This document shows positions 45,653 through 57,480 of a stretch of 64,000 bases of DNA, in pieces. The stretch is taken from contig CP136067.1 of NCBI GenBank assembly GCA_032622095.1, positions 132,683,990 through 132,747,989 of the forward strand, read 5' to 3'. The notes below the pieces were generated by a model that was given only the letters and a program-made list of their open reading frames with translations, was not told the origin of the DNA and did not search any database. Source of the DNA: Siphonodentalium dalli. Lineage: Eukaryota; Mollusca; Scaphopoda; Gadilida; Siphonodentaliidae. Both the position numbers and the translations under genes were made by a program. The first letter of the stretch is position 1. Each line of letters starts with the position of its first letter.

Positions 45653-48040
45653 GGCCGGATTCGTCATCTCCGGTTTAAACCTGCGAGTTTAAACCTGGTT
45701 TAAACCTACATTGGCGGTCCAGCCAAACCGGGTCTAAGTGGGCGTTTTTGTCGTTCTGTTGCCAGCTAATGGACAACTGGATTCGGTGATATGATTATGC
45801 AATCAAACTACCCTTATACCAATTGGACCAAAAGATAGGCCGATATAATGGTTATTGACAAGTCATAATTTATCGTGATCGCGTGCACGCTCACTGGATT
45901 TATTCATTGAGAAACACGTATCGCTCATTGACTATTAATCCGATCTCATTCTGTGTTTAAATAAGGATTAACTGTCATGTGGACTGTTTTTATGGAGATG
46001 TAACCGTGAGGTAAGTGGACATAACTTGTGTAAAACCCGAAGGGTTTTACATACAAGTTATGACCACTTACCTCACGGTGACATCTCCATAAAAATAGTC
46101 CACATGACAGTTAATCCTTATATTTATATACATTTAGCGAAAAAGCCACTTTTGGAAATGTATTTAAATCGAAAAGTGTATCGTGACAAAAACAGCCCAA
46201 AATACCCAATAGCACCCTTGGCAATAGTTAATAGGAACAATTTCTCTTCATATTGAAACCCGATGATGCATTAAGTCAATCCTGCGCGAGTCCAAATGCG
46301 CCCAAAACATTACGCGTTCGTCTTTCCAAACCCAATGACGTATCGATGGTGTTGTGAGCTTGGTGTTATTAGCCGTTGCGCATTCACCGAGAAATAACTG
46401 CAACTAGCCACGTGGGCGCCGACCAATCAGAATGCTGGATTTAGTGATGACAACACTTAGTATGTAAATATATTAATTTAACAAACGGCATGTCTCTCAA
46501 CACGAGTTTCACGCTCTGTTTATCACTTTGTTTGTGATAGATGTCTGCAAGATGCTTCACCCGCAAGACAATTTTTATTTATTTACATGTATATCTGTAT
46601 ATATTAAAGGGTATATGATCGGTCTATCTGTATGTCCGTTTGCCTATTCGCAACTGTTCTCCAATACCCCTGGGCCGATTTCTATTAAATTAGGTGTGGT
46701 GATTCGTGTGCTATAACGGCGTTAGGTTTTCAAAATTTTGATTTAAAAATAAGGAAAATATAATTTTTTTTAAATGAAAAAATGATGTTAAATTGAGTAA
46801 GCAGTTGAATCTAAAAAGAAACAAAATTTAAAATTTAAATTAACATTTGTTTGTTTTAAATTTAATTACATTTTTTATAAAAATTTAAATGTTCAAATGA
46901 TCAAAATGTGCGCAAAACCCCTCTGGCGCTGAAAAAAAGTCTCCATAATCTAGTCAATCCTGGAACAAGAGGCCAGTCAAGTAGAGGCAATTTGCTTATG
47001 AGTGCACGCCATAAACGGCACCTGAACTGTTGGAAGTGGTATGCAACCATGCAGAGGGACAGCTTTTAATAAAGAAATATATTACATACGTTGATTTTTT
47101 TTTTCAATGTCATAAATTTCCCGTCATGCAGATAATCAAAAAGGTTCCCAGGTTTTGAACTGGTAGAATATTATGGGAATTTATGGGCGTAGCCAGAGTA
47201 GAGCTTTGTGGCAAGATCTACATCAAAAAAGTTAAATTTGACTCATATAGCAATATAAGATTAGGATTGCAAACTATGTGTATAGCATATCTGGTCATGC
47301 AGTAGCATCGTTTTTGGTGTCATAATTAAACGTTGAACCCTTCATATGAATTCGTAGAAAACACCAGTATTTGTGATTGCCAAAAGCCAAAAAAAAAAAA
47401 CAAAAAAAAACAAGTTGTAAAAATCATATATTTAGGATCATGTCCATATCTGAGCAAAGCTCGCGTGCGAATGAATCAACTGTGACATGATAACACCAGT
47501 CGGCAGTCGCCACTTAGACACGCCCTCACTCGAGATTATTTACAGCTCCACCCTTTGACTGATTGTTTGACAATTCTAAACCGCGATGAAGAAAAGACGG
47601 ATTCGTCATCTCAAGTTTAGCCTCGATAGAGCTGGTTTAGCTGGACCACCGAATTAGATGGTTTAGTTGCCGGTTTAAGCTTATAAATCGCAAAAACAAT
47701 ATTGAAATTGACAAAAACTTATCCCCATACGCTTTATATGTGTGACTGCGTCTCTCTTATAAATTTTCAATCAAAATATGACCGATGTCGTAATTATTGA
47801 TTTTCGCAATCAATAAAACGAGACGGTCCGCATTAGGAAAGAACGTTTAATTATCTCGAGGATACAGAGACACTACTGCTAAACCACTGGTCTGGCTAGA
47901 CCAGGTTTAAACCAGAGATGACGAATGCGTCACTTAGACCTGCGGTATCGGGTTTAAACCACGGATTTTGCTGACTCACGGCGGTTTAAACCTAGAGGTT
48001 TACGTAAACCAGGTTTAAACCTGAGATCACGAATCCGGCC
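45653..48040. mobile_element. DNA element with GGCC termini and GTTTAAAC subterminal repeats
   Basis: The left end GGCCGGATTCGTCATCTCCG (45653) is mirrored by the right end CTGAGATCACGAATCCGGCC, ending at 48040. Both are flanked by TGT (45650-45652 and 48041-48043), a possible 3-bp target duplication. GGTTTAAACC-type palindromes cluster next to both ends. A third related terminus (GACGGATTCGTCATCTCAAG) lies at about 47596, so a 445-bp inner MITE (47596-48040) is an alternative reading. No transposase ORF is present. The right half lies inside the 2.3-kb tandem array. Confidence 0.6.
45962..46120. repeat. 159-bp near-perfect palindrome
   Basis: It starts TAAGGATTAACTGTCATGTG and ends with CACATGACAGTTAATCCTTA. 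The arms are about 77 bp and meet at GTAAAACCCGAAGGGTTTTAC, with only a few mismatches. It lies inside the GGCC-ended DNA element. This is a foldback insertion or a replication-derived inverted duplication. Confidence 0.85.
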
Positions 48041-49229
48041 TGTAAGTTTATGCCGAATCTGGCTCCAATATAAACCATATCCAATATAAATGTGTACCAA
48101 TACATATCGGGATTTAAATACATGTACACCGTGAATACGTGCAACATGTAGTCAATTAATTGGTGCATGTTCGAGAATAAGAACATAAGAACTAAGATCA
48201 TGTCAGAAATCCTTACCAAATGTCCTTGTCGCAGTGGTATCTCAGCGGAGCGATGGGATATTTCGAGAATATCAGCAATAACTCCCAGAGGGTTAGTGCC
48301 CACTTTTGGTGGTTTCTACCATAATTATGTGCGCTCGCGCAACAGTATGGCGATCAGACAGATTCGTAGGTTGGTGTCACACTCCATGACGTCACAAAAA
48401 CGACGTAAAACCTCGTGGCGTTCTGACATTTTTACTGTGCCGTGTTTTTGCTATGTTTATTTTATGTGTTGTTTTCGATTATTTGTTTGTCGCCGATATC
48501 GCCATTTGTCAGGATTCCCTGTTTCTATATTTAAAAACTGGCATGCTCGTAGTGAGCCTCGATTTCGATTTTTTCTCCCAGGTCAAAATACGTCAGAGTT
48601 ATGACAAAAATAGATCGACCTACATTTTCTCCATCAGAACTCTACATCAAAGAGTCTATAGACTCCTTCGGTACCTACATAGACTCCTCCATTTGGGTAT
48701 TTCTACTTATAATTAGGAAGTTTTATCATTTTTGGTTCGTGCGAAGACCTCTTATTATCGTGCGGGAAAAGAGAGACATTCAAAACGCGATTTCGTAATT
48801 CGACGCAATAGGCTGAATAGCCTAACCTTCAGCCGAGTTCCGGGTCAAATACGACGAATGACGTAACACAAAACAAAACGCATTTGTTGACACAAACACC
48901 GTTTGAAGAGTTTATTATTACATAAAATGATCGTTATTGATTAATTATTGATTAATTATTGACATTTATTGTTGCATATTGGCTACTATCAATATTTACA
49001 CAAATAGTATTAATTGTTTCTTATAATTGCTCCTTTGGTCAACTTTGACTATCGGAAAATGAAAATGAAAATATGCGCTGAAAAAAATGTAATCGATATT
49101 AAAGTCTCATCCTTTCGGCAACATGGAATTGGTTTTAATTACTTAAATGATTAATATAGTAATTTGCCTTTTATCTGTGATGAAATGAGAAATGGTAATT
49201 GTCTTTTTTTGCTAACATTAAATTAAATT
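46925..49229 (+). repeat. 2.3-kb tandem unit, copy 1
   Basis: This 2,305-bp unit starts GGCGCTGAAAAAAAGTCTCC. It contains the right half of the GGCC-ended DNA element and about 1.2 kb of its downstream flank, and ends ...ACATTAAATTAAATT. It shows copy-specific differences: GGCAAGATC at about 47212, an A-rich tract with extra bases at about 47391-47411, and CTCCTCCATTT near 48684. A CRE-type TGACGTCA lies at about 48388. Confidence 0.95.
48167..48604 (+). other. 145-codon open frame repeated in all three tandem units (doubtful coding)
   Basis: An ATG-started frame with the same 145-residue translation occurs at 48167-48604, 50463-50900 and 52762-53199. It is rich in Arg, Ser, Cys and aromatic residues and shows no domain, signal peptide or repeat that I recognise. 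Copies are too similar for their conservation to say anything about selection. An opposite-strand frame of 103 codons (47992-48303 and its copies) overlaps it and includes NPLGVIADILEISHRS followed by a donor-like GTAAGG. Both are probably non-coding. Confidence 0.2.
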
Positions 49230-51528
49230 GGCGCTGAAAAAAAGTCTCCATAATCTAGTCAATCCTGGAACAAGAGGCCAGTCAAGTAGAGGCAATTTGC
49301 TTATGAGTGCACGCCATAAACGGCACCTGAACTGTTGGAAGTGGTATGCAACCATGCAGAGGGACAGCTTTTAATAAAGAAATATATTACATACGTTGAT
49401 TTTTTTTTTCAATGTCATAAATTTCCCGTCATGCAGATAATCAAAAAGGTTCCCAGGTTTTGAACTGGTAGAATATTATGGGAATTTATGGGCGTAGCCA
49501 GAGTAGAGCTTTGTGGCATGATCTACATCAAAAAAGTTAAATTTGACTCATATAGCAATATAAGATTAGGATTGCAAACTATGTGTATAGCATATCTGGT
49601 CATGCAGTAGCATCGTTTTTGGTGTCATAATTAAACGTTGAACCCTTCATATGAATTCGTAGAAAACACCAGTATTTGTGATTGCCAAAAGCCAAAAAAA
49701 AAAAAACAAAAAAAAATAAATTATTATTTAGGATCATGTCCATATCTGAGCAAAGCTCGCGTGCGAATGAATCAACTGTGACATGATAACACCAGTCGGC
49801 AGTCGCCACTTAGACACGCCCTCACTCGAGATTATTTACAGCTCCACCCTTTGACTGATTGTTTGACAATTCTAAACCGCGATGAAGAAAAGACGGATTC
49901 GTCATCTCAAGTTTAGCCTCGATAGAGCTGGTTTAGCTGGACCACCGAATTAGATGGTTTAGTTGCCGGTTTAAGCTTATAAATCGCAAAAACAATATTG
50001 AAATTGACAAAAACTTATCCCCATACGCTTTATATGTGTGACTGCGTCTCTCTTATAAATTTCCAATCAAAATATGACCGATGTCGTAATTATTGATTTT
50101 CGCAATCAATAAAACGAGACGGTCCGCATTAGGAAAGAACGTTTAATTATCTCGAGGATACAGAGACACTACTGCTAAACCACTGGTCTAGCTAGACCAG
50201 GTTTAAACCAGAGATGACGAATGCGTCACTTAGACCTGCGGTATCGGGTTTAAACCACGGATTTTGCTGACTCACGGCGGTTTAAACCTAGAGGTTTACG
50301 TAAACCAGGTTTAAACCTGAGATCACGAATCCGGCCTGTAAGTTTATGCCGAATCTGGCTCCAATATAAACCATATCCAATATAAATGTGTACCAATACA
50401 TATCGGGATTTAAATACATGTACACCGTGAATACGTGCAACATGTAGTCAATTAATTGGTGCATGTTCGAGAATAAGAACATAAGAACTAAGATCATGTC
50501 AGAAATCCTTACCAAATGTCCTTGTCGCAGTGGTATCTCAGCGGAGCGATGGGATATTTCGAGAATATCAGCAATAACTCCCAGAGGGTTAGTGCCCACT
50601 TTTGGTGGTTTCTACCATAATTACGTGCGCTCGCGCAACAGTATGGCGATCAGACAGATTCGTAGGTTGGTGTCACACTCCATGACGTCACAAAAACGAC
50701 GTAAAACCTCGTGGCGTTCTGACATTTTTACTGTGCCGTGTTTTTGCTATGTTTATTTTATGTGTTGTTTTCGATTATTTGTTTGTCGCCGATATCGCCA
50801 TTTGTCAGGATTCCCTGTTTCTATATTTAAAAACTGGCATGCTCGTAGTGAGCCTCGATTTCGATTTTTTCTCCCAGGTCAAAATACGTCAGAGTTATGA
50901 CAAAAATAGATCGACCTACATTTTCTCCATCAGAACTCTACATCAAAGAGTCTATAGACTCCTTCGGTACCTACATAGACTCCTTCATTTGGGTATTTCT
51001 ACTTATAATTAGGAAGTTTTATCATTTTTGGTTCGTGCGAAGACCTCTTATTATCGTGCGGGAAAAGAGAGACATTCAAAACGCGATTTCGTAATTCGAC
51101 GCGGCAATAGGCTGAATAGCCTAACCTTCAGCCGAGTTCCGGGTCAAATACGACGAATGACGTAACACAAAACAAAACGCATTTGTTGACACAAACACCG
51201 TTTGAAGAGTTTATTATTACATAAAATGATCGTTATTGATTAATTATTGATTAATTATTGACATTTATTGTTGCATATTGGCTGCTATCAATATTTACAC
51301 AAATAGTATTAATTGTTTCTTATAATTGCTCCTTTGGTCAACTTTGACTATCGGAAAATGAAAATGAAAATATGCGCTGAAAAAAATGTAATCGATATTA
51401 AAGTCTCATCCTTTCGGCAACATGGAATTGGTTTTAATTACTTAAATGATTAATATAGTAATTTGCCTTTTATCTGTGATGAAATGAGAAATGGTAATTG
51501 TCTTTTTTTGCTAACATTAAATTAAATT
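49230..51528 (+). repeat. 2.3-kb tandem unit, copy 2
   Basis: A 2,299-bp unit, nearly identical to copies 1 and 3. Private differences include GGTCTAGCTAGACC at about 50185, ATTACGTGCGC at about 50622 and an extra GG (GACGCGGCAATAGG) near 51098. Confidence 0.95.
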
Positions 51529-53824
51529 GGCGCTGAAAAAAAGTCTCCATAATCTAGTCAATCCTGGAACAAGAGGCCAGTCAAGTAGAGGCAATTTGCT
51601 TATGAGTGCACGCCATAAACGGCACCTGAACTGTTGGAAGTGGTATGCAACCATGCAGAGGGACAGCTTTTAATAAAGAAATATATTACATACGTTGATT
51701 TTTTTTTTCAATGTCATAAATTTCCCGTCATGCAGATAATCAAAAAGGTTCCCAGGTTTTGAACTGGTAGAATATTATGGGAATTTATGGGCGTAGCCAG
51801 AGTAGAGCTTTGTGGCATGATCTACATCAAAAAAGTTAAATTTGACTCATATAGCAATATAAGATTAGGATTGCAAACTATGTGTATAGCATATCTGGTC
51901 ATGCAGTAGCATCGTTTTTGGTGTCATAATTAAACGTTGAACCCTTCATATGAATTCGTAGAAAACACCAGTATTTGTGATTGCCAAAAGCCAAACAAAA
52001 ACAAAAACAAAAACAAAAATTATTATTTAGGATCATGTCCATATCTGAGCAAAGCTCGCGTGCGAATGAATCAACTGTGACATGATAACACCAGTCGGCA
52101 GTCGCCACTTAGACACGCCCTCACTCGAGATTATTTACAGCTCCACCCTTTGACTGATTGTTTGACAATTCTAAACCGCGATGAAGAAAAGACGGATTCG
52201 TCATCTCAAGTTTAGCCTCGATAGAGCTGGTTTAGCTGGACCACCGAATTAGATGGTTTAGTTGCCGGTTTAAGCTTATAAATCGCAAAAACAATATTGA
52301 AATTGACAAAAACTTATCCCCATACGCTTTATATGTGTGACTGCGTCTCTCTTATAAATTTCCAATCAAAATATGACCGATGTCGTAATTATTGATTTTC
52401 GCAATCAATAAAACGAGACGGTCCGCATTAGGAAAGAACGTTTAATTATCTCGAGGATACAGAGACACTACTGCTAAACCACTGGTCTGGCTAGACCAGG
52501 TTTAAACCAGAGATGACGAATGCGTCACTTAGACCTGCGGTATCGGGTTTAAACCACGGATTTTGCTGACTCACGGCGGTTTAAACCTAGAGGTTTACGT
52601 AAACCAGGTTTAAACCTGAGATCACGAATCCGGCCTGTAAGTTTATGCCGAATCTGGCTCCAATATAAACCATATCCAATATAAATGTGTACCAATACAT
52701 ATCGGGATTTAAATACATGTACACCGTGAATACGTGCAACATGTAGTCAATTAATTGGTGCATGTTCGAGAATAAGAACATAAGAACTAAGATCATGTCA
52801 GAAATCCTTACCAAATGTCCTTGTCGCAGTGGTATCTCAGCGGAGCGATGGGATATTTCGAGAATATCAGCAATAACTCCCAGAGGGTTAGTGCCCACTT
52901 TTGGTGGTTTCTACCATAATTATGTGCGCTCGCGCAACAGTATGGCGATCAGACAGATTCGTAGGTTGGTGTCACACTCCATGACGTCACAAAAACGACG
53001 TAAAACCTCGTGGCGTTCTGACATTTTTACTGTGCCGTGTTTTTGCTATGTTTATTTTATGTGTTGTTTTCGATTATTTGTTTGTCGCCGATATCGCCAT
53101 TTGTCAGGATTCCCTGTTTCTATATTTAAAAACTGGCATGCTCGTAGTGAGCCTCGATTTCGATTTTTTCTCCCAGGTCAAAATACGTCAGAGTTATGAC
53201 AAAAATAGATCGACCTACATTTTCTCCATCAGAACTCTACATCAAAGAGTCTATAGACTCCTTCGGTACCTACATAGACTCCTTCATTTGGGTATTTCTA
53301 CTTATAATTAGGAAGTTTTATCATTTTTGGTTCGTGCGAAGACCTCTTATTATCGTGCGGGAAAAGAGAGACATTCAAAACGCGATTTCGTAATTCGACG
53401 CAATAGGCTGAATAGCCTAACCTTCAGCCGAGTTCCGGGTCAAATACGACGAATGACGTAACACAAAACAAAACGCATTTGTTGACACAAACACCGTTTG
53501 AAGAGTTTATTATTACATAAAATGATCGTTATTGATTAATTATTGATTAATTATTTACATTTATTGTTGCATATTGGCTGCTATCAATATTTACACAAAT
53601 AGTATTAATTGTTTCTTATAATTGCTCCTTTGGTCAACTTTGACTATCGGAAAATGAAAATGAAAATATGCGCTGAAAAAAATGTAATCGATATTAAAGT
53701 CTCATCCTTTCGGCAACATGGAATTGGTTTTAATTACTTAAATGATTAATATAGTAATTTGCCTTTTATCTGTGATGAAATGAGAAATGGTAATTGTCTT
53801 TTTTTGCTAACATTAAATTAAATT
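51529..53824 (+). repeat. 2.3-kb tandem unit, copy 3
   Basis: A 2,296-bp unit. It shares GGCATGATC, CTCCTTCATTT and GGCTGCTATC with copy 2 against copy 1. Private changes are the A-rich tract rebuilt as (CAAAAA)n at about 51995-52018 and TTATTTACATTT near 53551. Confidence 0.95.
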
Positions 53825-54345
53825 AAATAAATTAAGTAAAATACAGTGAAATTATTTTGTTAAATTATTGTTTATTACATTTTTGCGCACGTTGGCATCT
53901 CTCTGAGTGCATTCTAGTTCTGCCTGCGGATGGTCGTTTTCAAGGGCAAATTAGATACGGCAAGGACTGTGAGCAGAATAAAACAGAATCATCCATATAT
54001 TGTATGGATGATGCAACTATAAATGGATTTTATCTTGTTTACGCCTAGTTTATCAATACGCCGAATCAACGATCTGTTCTGGCGAAATTATCAAATACTT
54101 CAATCAGATATAAATTATTCATTATTTTGAAAGTGACACATAGAGCGGATCGCCGATATCTGATTACTCGTCAGTTTACAGCTTTTTTCGTCATCGTTGC
54201 AATAATTTCATAAAATATAGATGCCTGTTTGTCTGTTTTGGACCTTGTTTCCATTGTTGTCATGACGCCATTGTCCGAAATCCATTAATATGCACTAAAA
54301 GTGAATCAAGCATCTGAAATTCAACATGAACAATTCATAGTAATT
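53825..54345. other. No gene recognised
   Basis: AT-rich sequence after the tandem array. A TTTTTGCGCAC phrase at about 53880-53890 mirrors GTGCGCAAAA at about 46908-46917 just upstream of the array, possibly by chance. No coding homology. Confidence 0.4.
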
Positions 54346-55150
54346 GCTGCGGACACACGTACCACATTAGCTATGGCATAGTAGGTGTGACAATTTATTA
54401 TGGTGCAGATTGGTGACAATTGGTCGTCACATGTCTGTGCCATAGCTAGCCATGTTGCGCGCTGAGTTTCCGCACAATGAGTCGACTCGACCAATTAACC
54501 CATTGCTTTTCACGAAGGTTGATCTCTACTCATTACGTTTTGCTAAATTGTATTCGCTGCGACATATATAATTGCACAATCGTCCAGAATTGTGTTTGAC
54601 CGTGGCCTGGTGGCGATACATCATTGACTCACATATCATGCACGTGGTACGTTTTTTATATGATCTCAATGCATGCATGTTTATCTACTTATATTAATTT
54701 CATGAGTATTAAGACAGTTCCCCAATTGCGTATTAAGACAGTTCCCCAATTGATTTTTATTATTTTGCGACGTTCAGTTCTACGCATAAGGTTTGACTCA
54801 CTTACATTTGCTGAGAAATTACACGAGCGATTTGTTCTCAGTGAGAACAATCATGGCTGTTAACAGAAATGGGTTATTCATTAAGTTATCAAGTGGACTT
54901 GCGTGTTAGCATGCACAATATAACACTGCGTGTTGAGTAAAGATCAACAGCGACAAGACATTCAGGTAGATACATCCTTGATAGATCGACCGTCGCTGGT
55001 AGAGCTTGGTAGACTCATTGTGCGAATTTGCAGAGGGCGACATGGCTTGCTATGGCATATTAATTATGACGACCAATTGTCACCAAACTCCACCATAATA
55101 AATTGTCACACCTACTATGCCATCGCTACTGTGGTACGTGTGTCCGCAGC
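54346..55150. mobile_element. 805-bp element with roughly 130-bp terminal inverted repeats
   Basis: The left arm (54346-54475) begins GCTGCGGACACACGTACCAC. The right arm (55021-55150) ends with its inverse, GTGGTACGTGTGTCCGCAGC. The match extends through GGCATAGTAGGTGTGACAAT, TTATTATGGTG and GGTGACAATTGGTCGTCA with some mismatches. The middle carries no transposase. A 23-bp tandem doublet, GTATTAAGACAGTTCCCCAA, lies at about 54707-54752. Confidence 0.75.
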
Positions 55151-55369
55151 CAATGTCTAGATGTGTTCCAGATATGTTATGATGTGCAGACGTTGGTGCA
55201 CAGTGTTCATAACCGGTGATGTGAATTGCTACAATCATTTGTGTTCAGGATTTTGCCATTTGAACGTTCAATATTTTGTCACAAATCATTGCAAACAAGT
55301 ATATGAATTCAAGTATCTACATGTACAATGTACAATGAATCTTGACCGCCTATCGTAACATCTTTTCGT
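55151..55369. other. No gene recognised
   Basis: Short link containing a motif-free 65-codon frame only. Confidence 0.35.
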
Positions 55370-55503
55370 CTTTAAGGGGGCGGCAGTAAGACAGTATAGC
55401 CTGACTATGCCACCCCCTCGAATATACAATGTAATATTTGTCAAATGTATCATGCATTAATATGTGTATATTGAAATAAAATATCCTATCCTATCCTATC
55501 CTA
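55370..55503 (+). mobile_element. Retroposon 3' end with a (TATCC)n tail
   Basis: A GGGGGCGGCAGTAAGACAGT stretch is followed by CTATGCCACCCCCTCG, which can pair with it as a hairpin. Then come AT-rich sequence and AATAAAA-TATCC repeated four times. A hairpin plus a short tandem tail is typical of the extreme 3' end of some LINEs and SINEs. No body upstream was recognised, so this would be a heavily 5'-truncated copy. Confidence 0.45.
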
Positions 55504-57480
55504 GTATTCCCTTCAATTTATCAAGTAGTTTGTGCGCCTAAGCTGACAGAACGTACCCTATACATCGCTAATATTGGAGTATATGGGTCCGGCAATACGA
55601 CCTTAAATGACTAAAGTATAAAATTAGTCGCACCGATTCTGATAGACGGGTACTATAGGAATTCAAATATGCAATATTCCCATCAATTTGTCAAGCAGTT
55701 TGTGCGCCTAAACAGTCACGGCACTTTAGATCATGTGAGGGATCGTCTGAGTTGTTAGACATGCAAATAATTCACTGATTGGCTTGATGCAATGATGACA
55801 GTAATTTTCTAGCCATTGATAGTCACATTAATGTTTGAGACAGTTGCTCGCTTTTTTTCCATACACACGATGATCCAGGCTTTAGTTAGATCGGGACAAG
55901 TTTATTTATTTCAGTTTTACATTTTTCGAAGCTTCTTTCCGAAGGGTGTCCGGAAGGAATGTTTTCACCCCACCGTCCCATATGCAACATGTCATAGCTT
56001 AGGACTGGTTTACATTGCTGTAGATCTGTATACAGTTCTACACGCATACTAGTATAGACTGGTTGATATAGAAATGCACACAGAAAGAAAACGGTTATTG
56101 TTCGTGTGAGCAAAAATCGTGTCCGTTATATATTATAAGTCACGGTCAACACCGAGGCATTGCGACAAGCAAGTCTGATTTGATTAATTGTTACCCGGGC
56201 TTGGCGAATGTGCTTAATCTTTCGTTGTCATTTCAACCCATGTATTTCATGTGGAATACAACGAGCATTAAGACAATTGTCCGAAAATCTCTTTCTGTAG
56301 CAGTAGCCCACGGCCGGGCCCATGCACCATCTCCTGTTTCTCTTAGACTGGTCTGATGCTGACGCGGCACAGATAAAATCCTTTGGTCTGCTGATAGTTG
56401 ATTAATGTTTTTGCCTGGCCTAAACTGACACGACTCATAGTGAATTGTCAATTACCAGAGTACTGATGAGCGCGAGTTCACTATCAGTAATCATGTTGAG
56501 ATCACAGTAATCCGCTACACGTGACTTTACACAGATCTGTATACATATCTACACCAATGTAAACGCACTATTAATATCATCTCCGCTGAGGCCCATGAGG
56601 TTCTTAACCGTTAAAGAAGGTCTATCTCTTCCTGTAACAAGTTTTATATTGATTCCTGGGTGTAAAATAATACATGTGAATCGAAGACCCCTGCCATTAA
56701 ACGCTTCTATCGATTAATATGGATTATACATGTATTTCGAATAATTTATTTTATAAACATGTGCGATCGTTTGTCTAATGACCAGTGGTGGTTACTTTTA
56801 ACATATACCATCAATTTTATTGTGTACGTTTGTCATAACTAAACGATAATTAGACTCATTGTCGCTATGGAATAAAACAATGCAAAAACTAAAACTGGGA
56901 CATTTGACGTTTGGAAGGTAGCAATGGAAGAACTCTAATAATCTAATATCGCCTGAACGGTGTATATATGTCCCACTTGATCATCGAATTAGATAAGAAA
57001 ATATTCGACATAAAAAATATGAAGTACTGACCGTGAATCTATAACCCTGACAATTCTTGAAAACTCTCCTTTTATAAACCCCAACCTTAATGCGTAACAA
57101 TCACGAACCGTTGTGTCACTAATTTGCATTATTTGATTTTAATTTGCAATTAAAATGCGTTGAGCATAAATGGTGTTATGACTGAGATAAAACCATTCTA
57201 CGTATATGTAAGGTTTCTATTGGTCCTTTTTTTAAAATAAACAAGCTTCAGTCCGCTCTCCGTCAACGGATTCCCACAATTTAACCAGCAAAATAACGGG
57301 ACAGTAACAGCCCCCACCAGGAGTGGATTTACAATTCCAAAACTTAATTGTTTAGTTTTCTAAACATCGAAGATTCCAACATGAAATGAACTGTCCTAAC
57401 TGAACAATATGTGTTCAATTGAAATTGAATAAATAGGGGGATAGCCAAACAATCCTAATTCATAATGAATTTAAGTATAT
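55504..57480. other. No gene recognised; one old direct repeat
   Basis: TTTGTGCGCCTAA with its upstream TATTCCCWTCAATTTRTCAA occurs at about 55506 and 55677, a decayed 172-bp duplication. The sequence GTAGATCTGTATACAG appears at about 56022, and a related AGATCTGTATACATATCTAC at about 56535. The remainder is AT-rich without recognisable coding. Confidence 0.4.

Noticed and set aside
48167-48604. 145-codon ORF as a three-copy host gene
   Set aside because: Its conservation only reflects very recent duplication of the whole 2.3-kb unit. There is no domain, and an equally long opposite-strand frame overlaps it.
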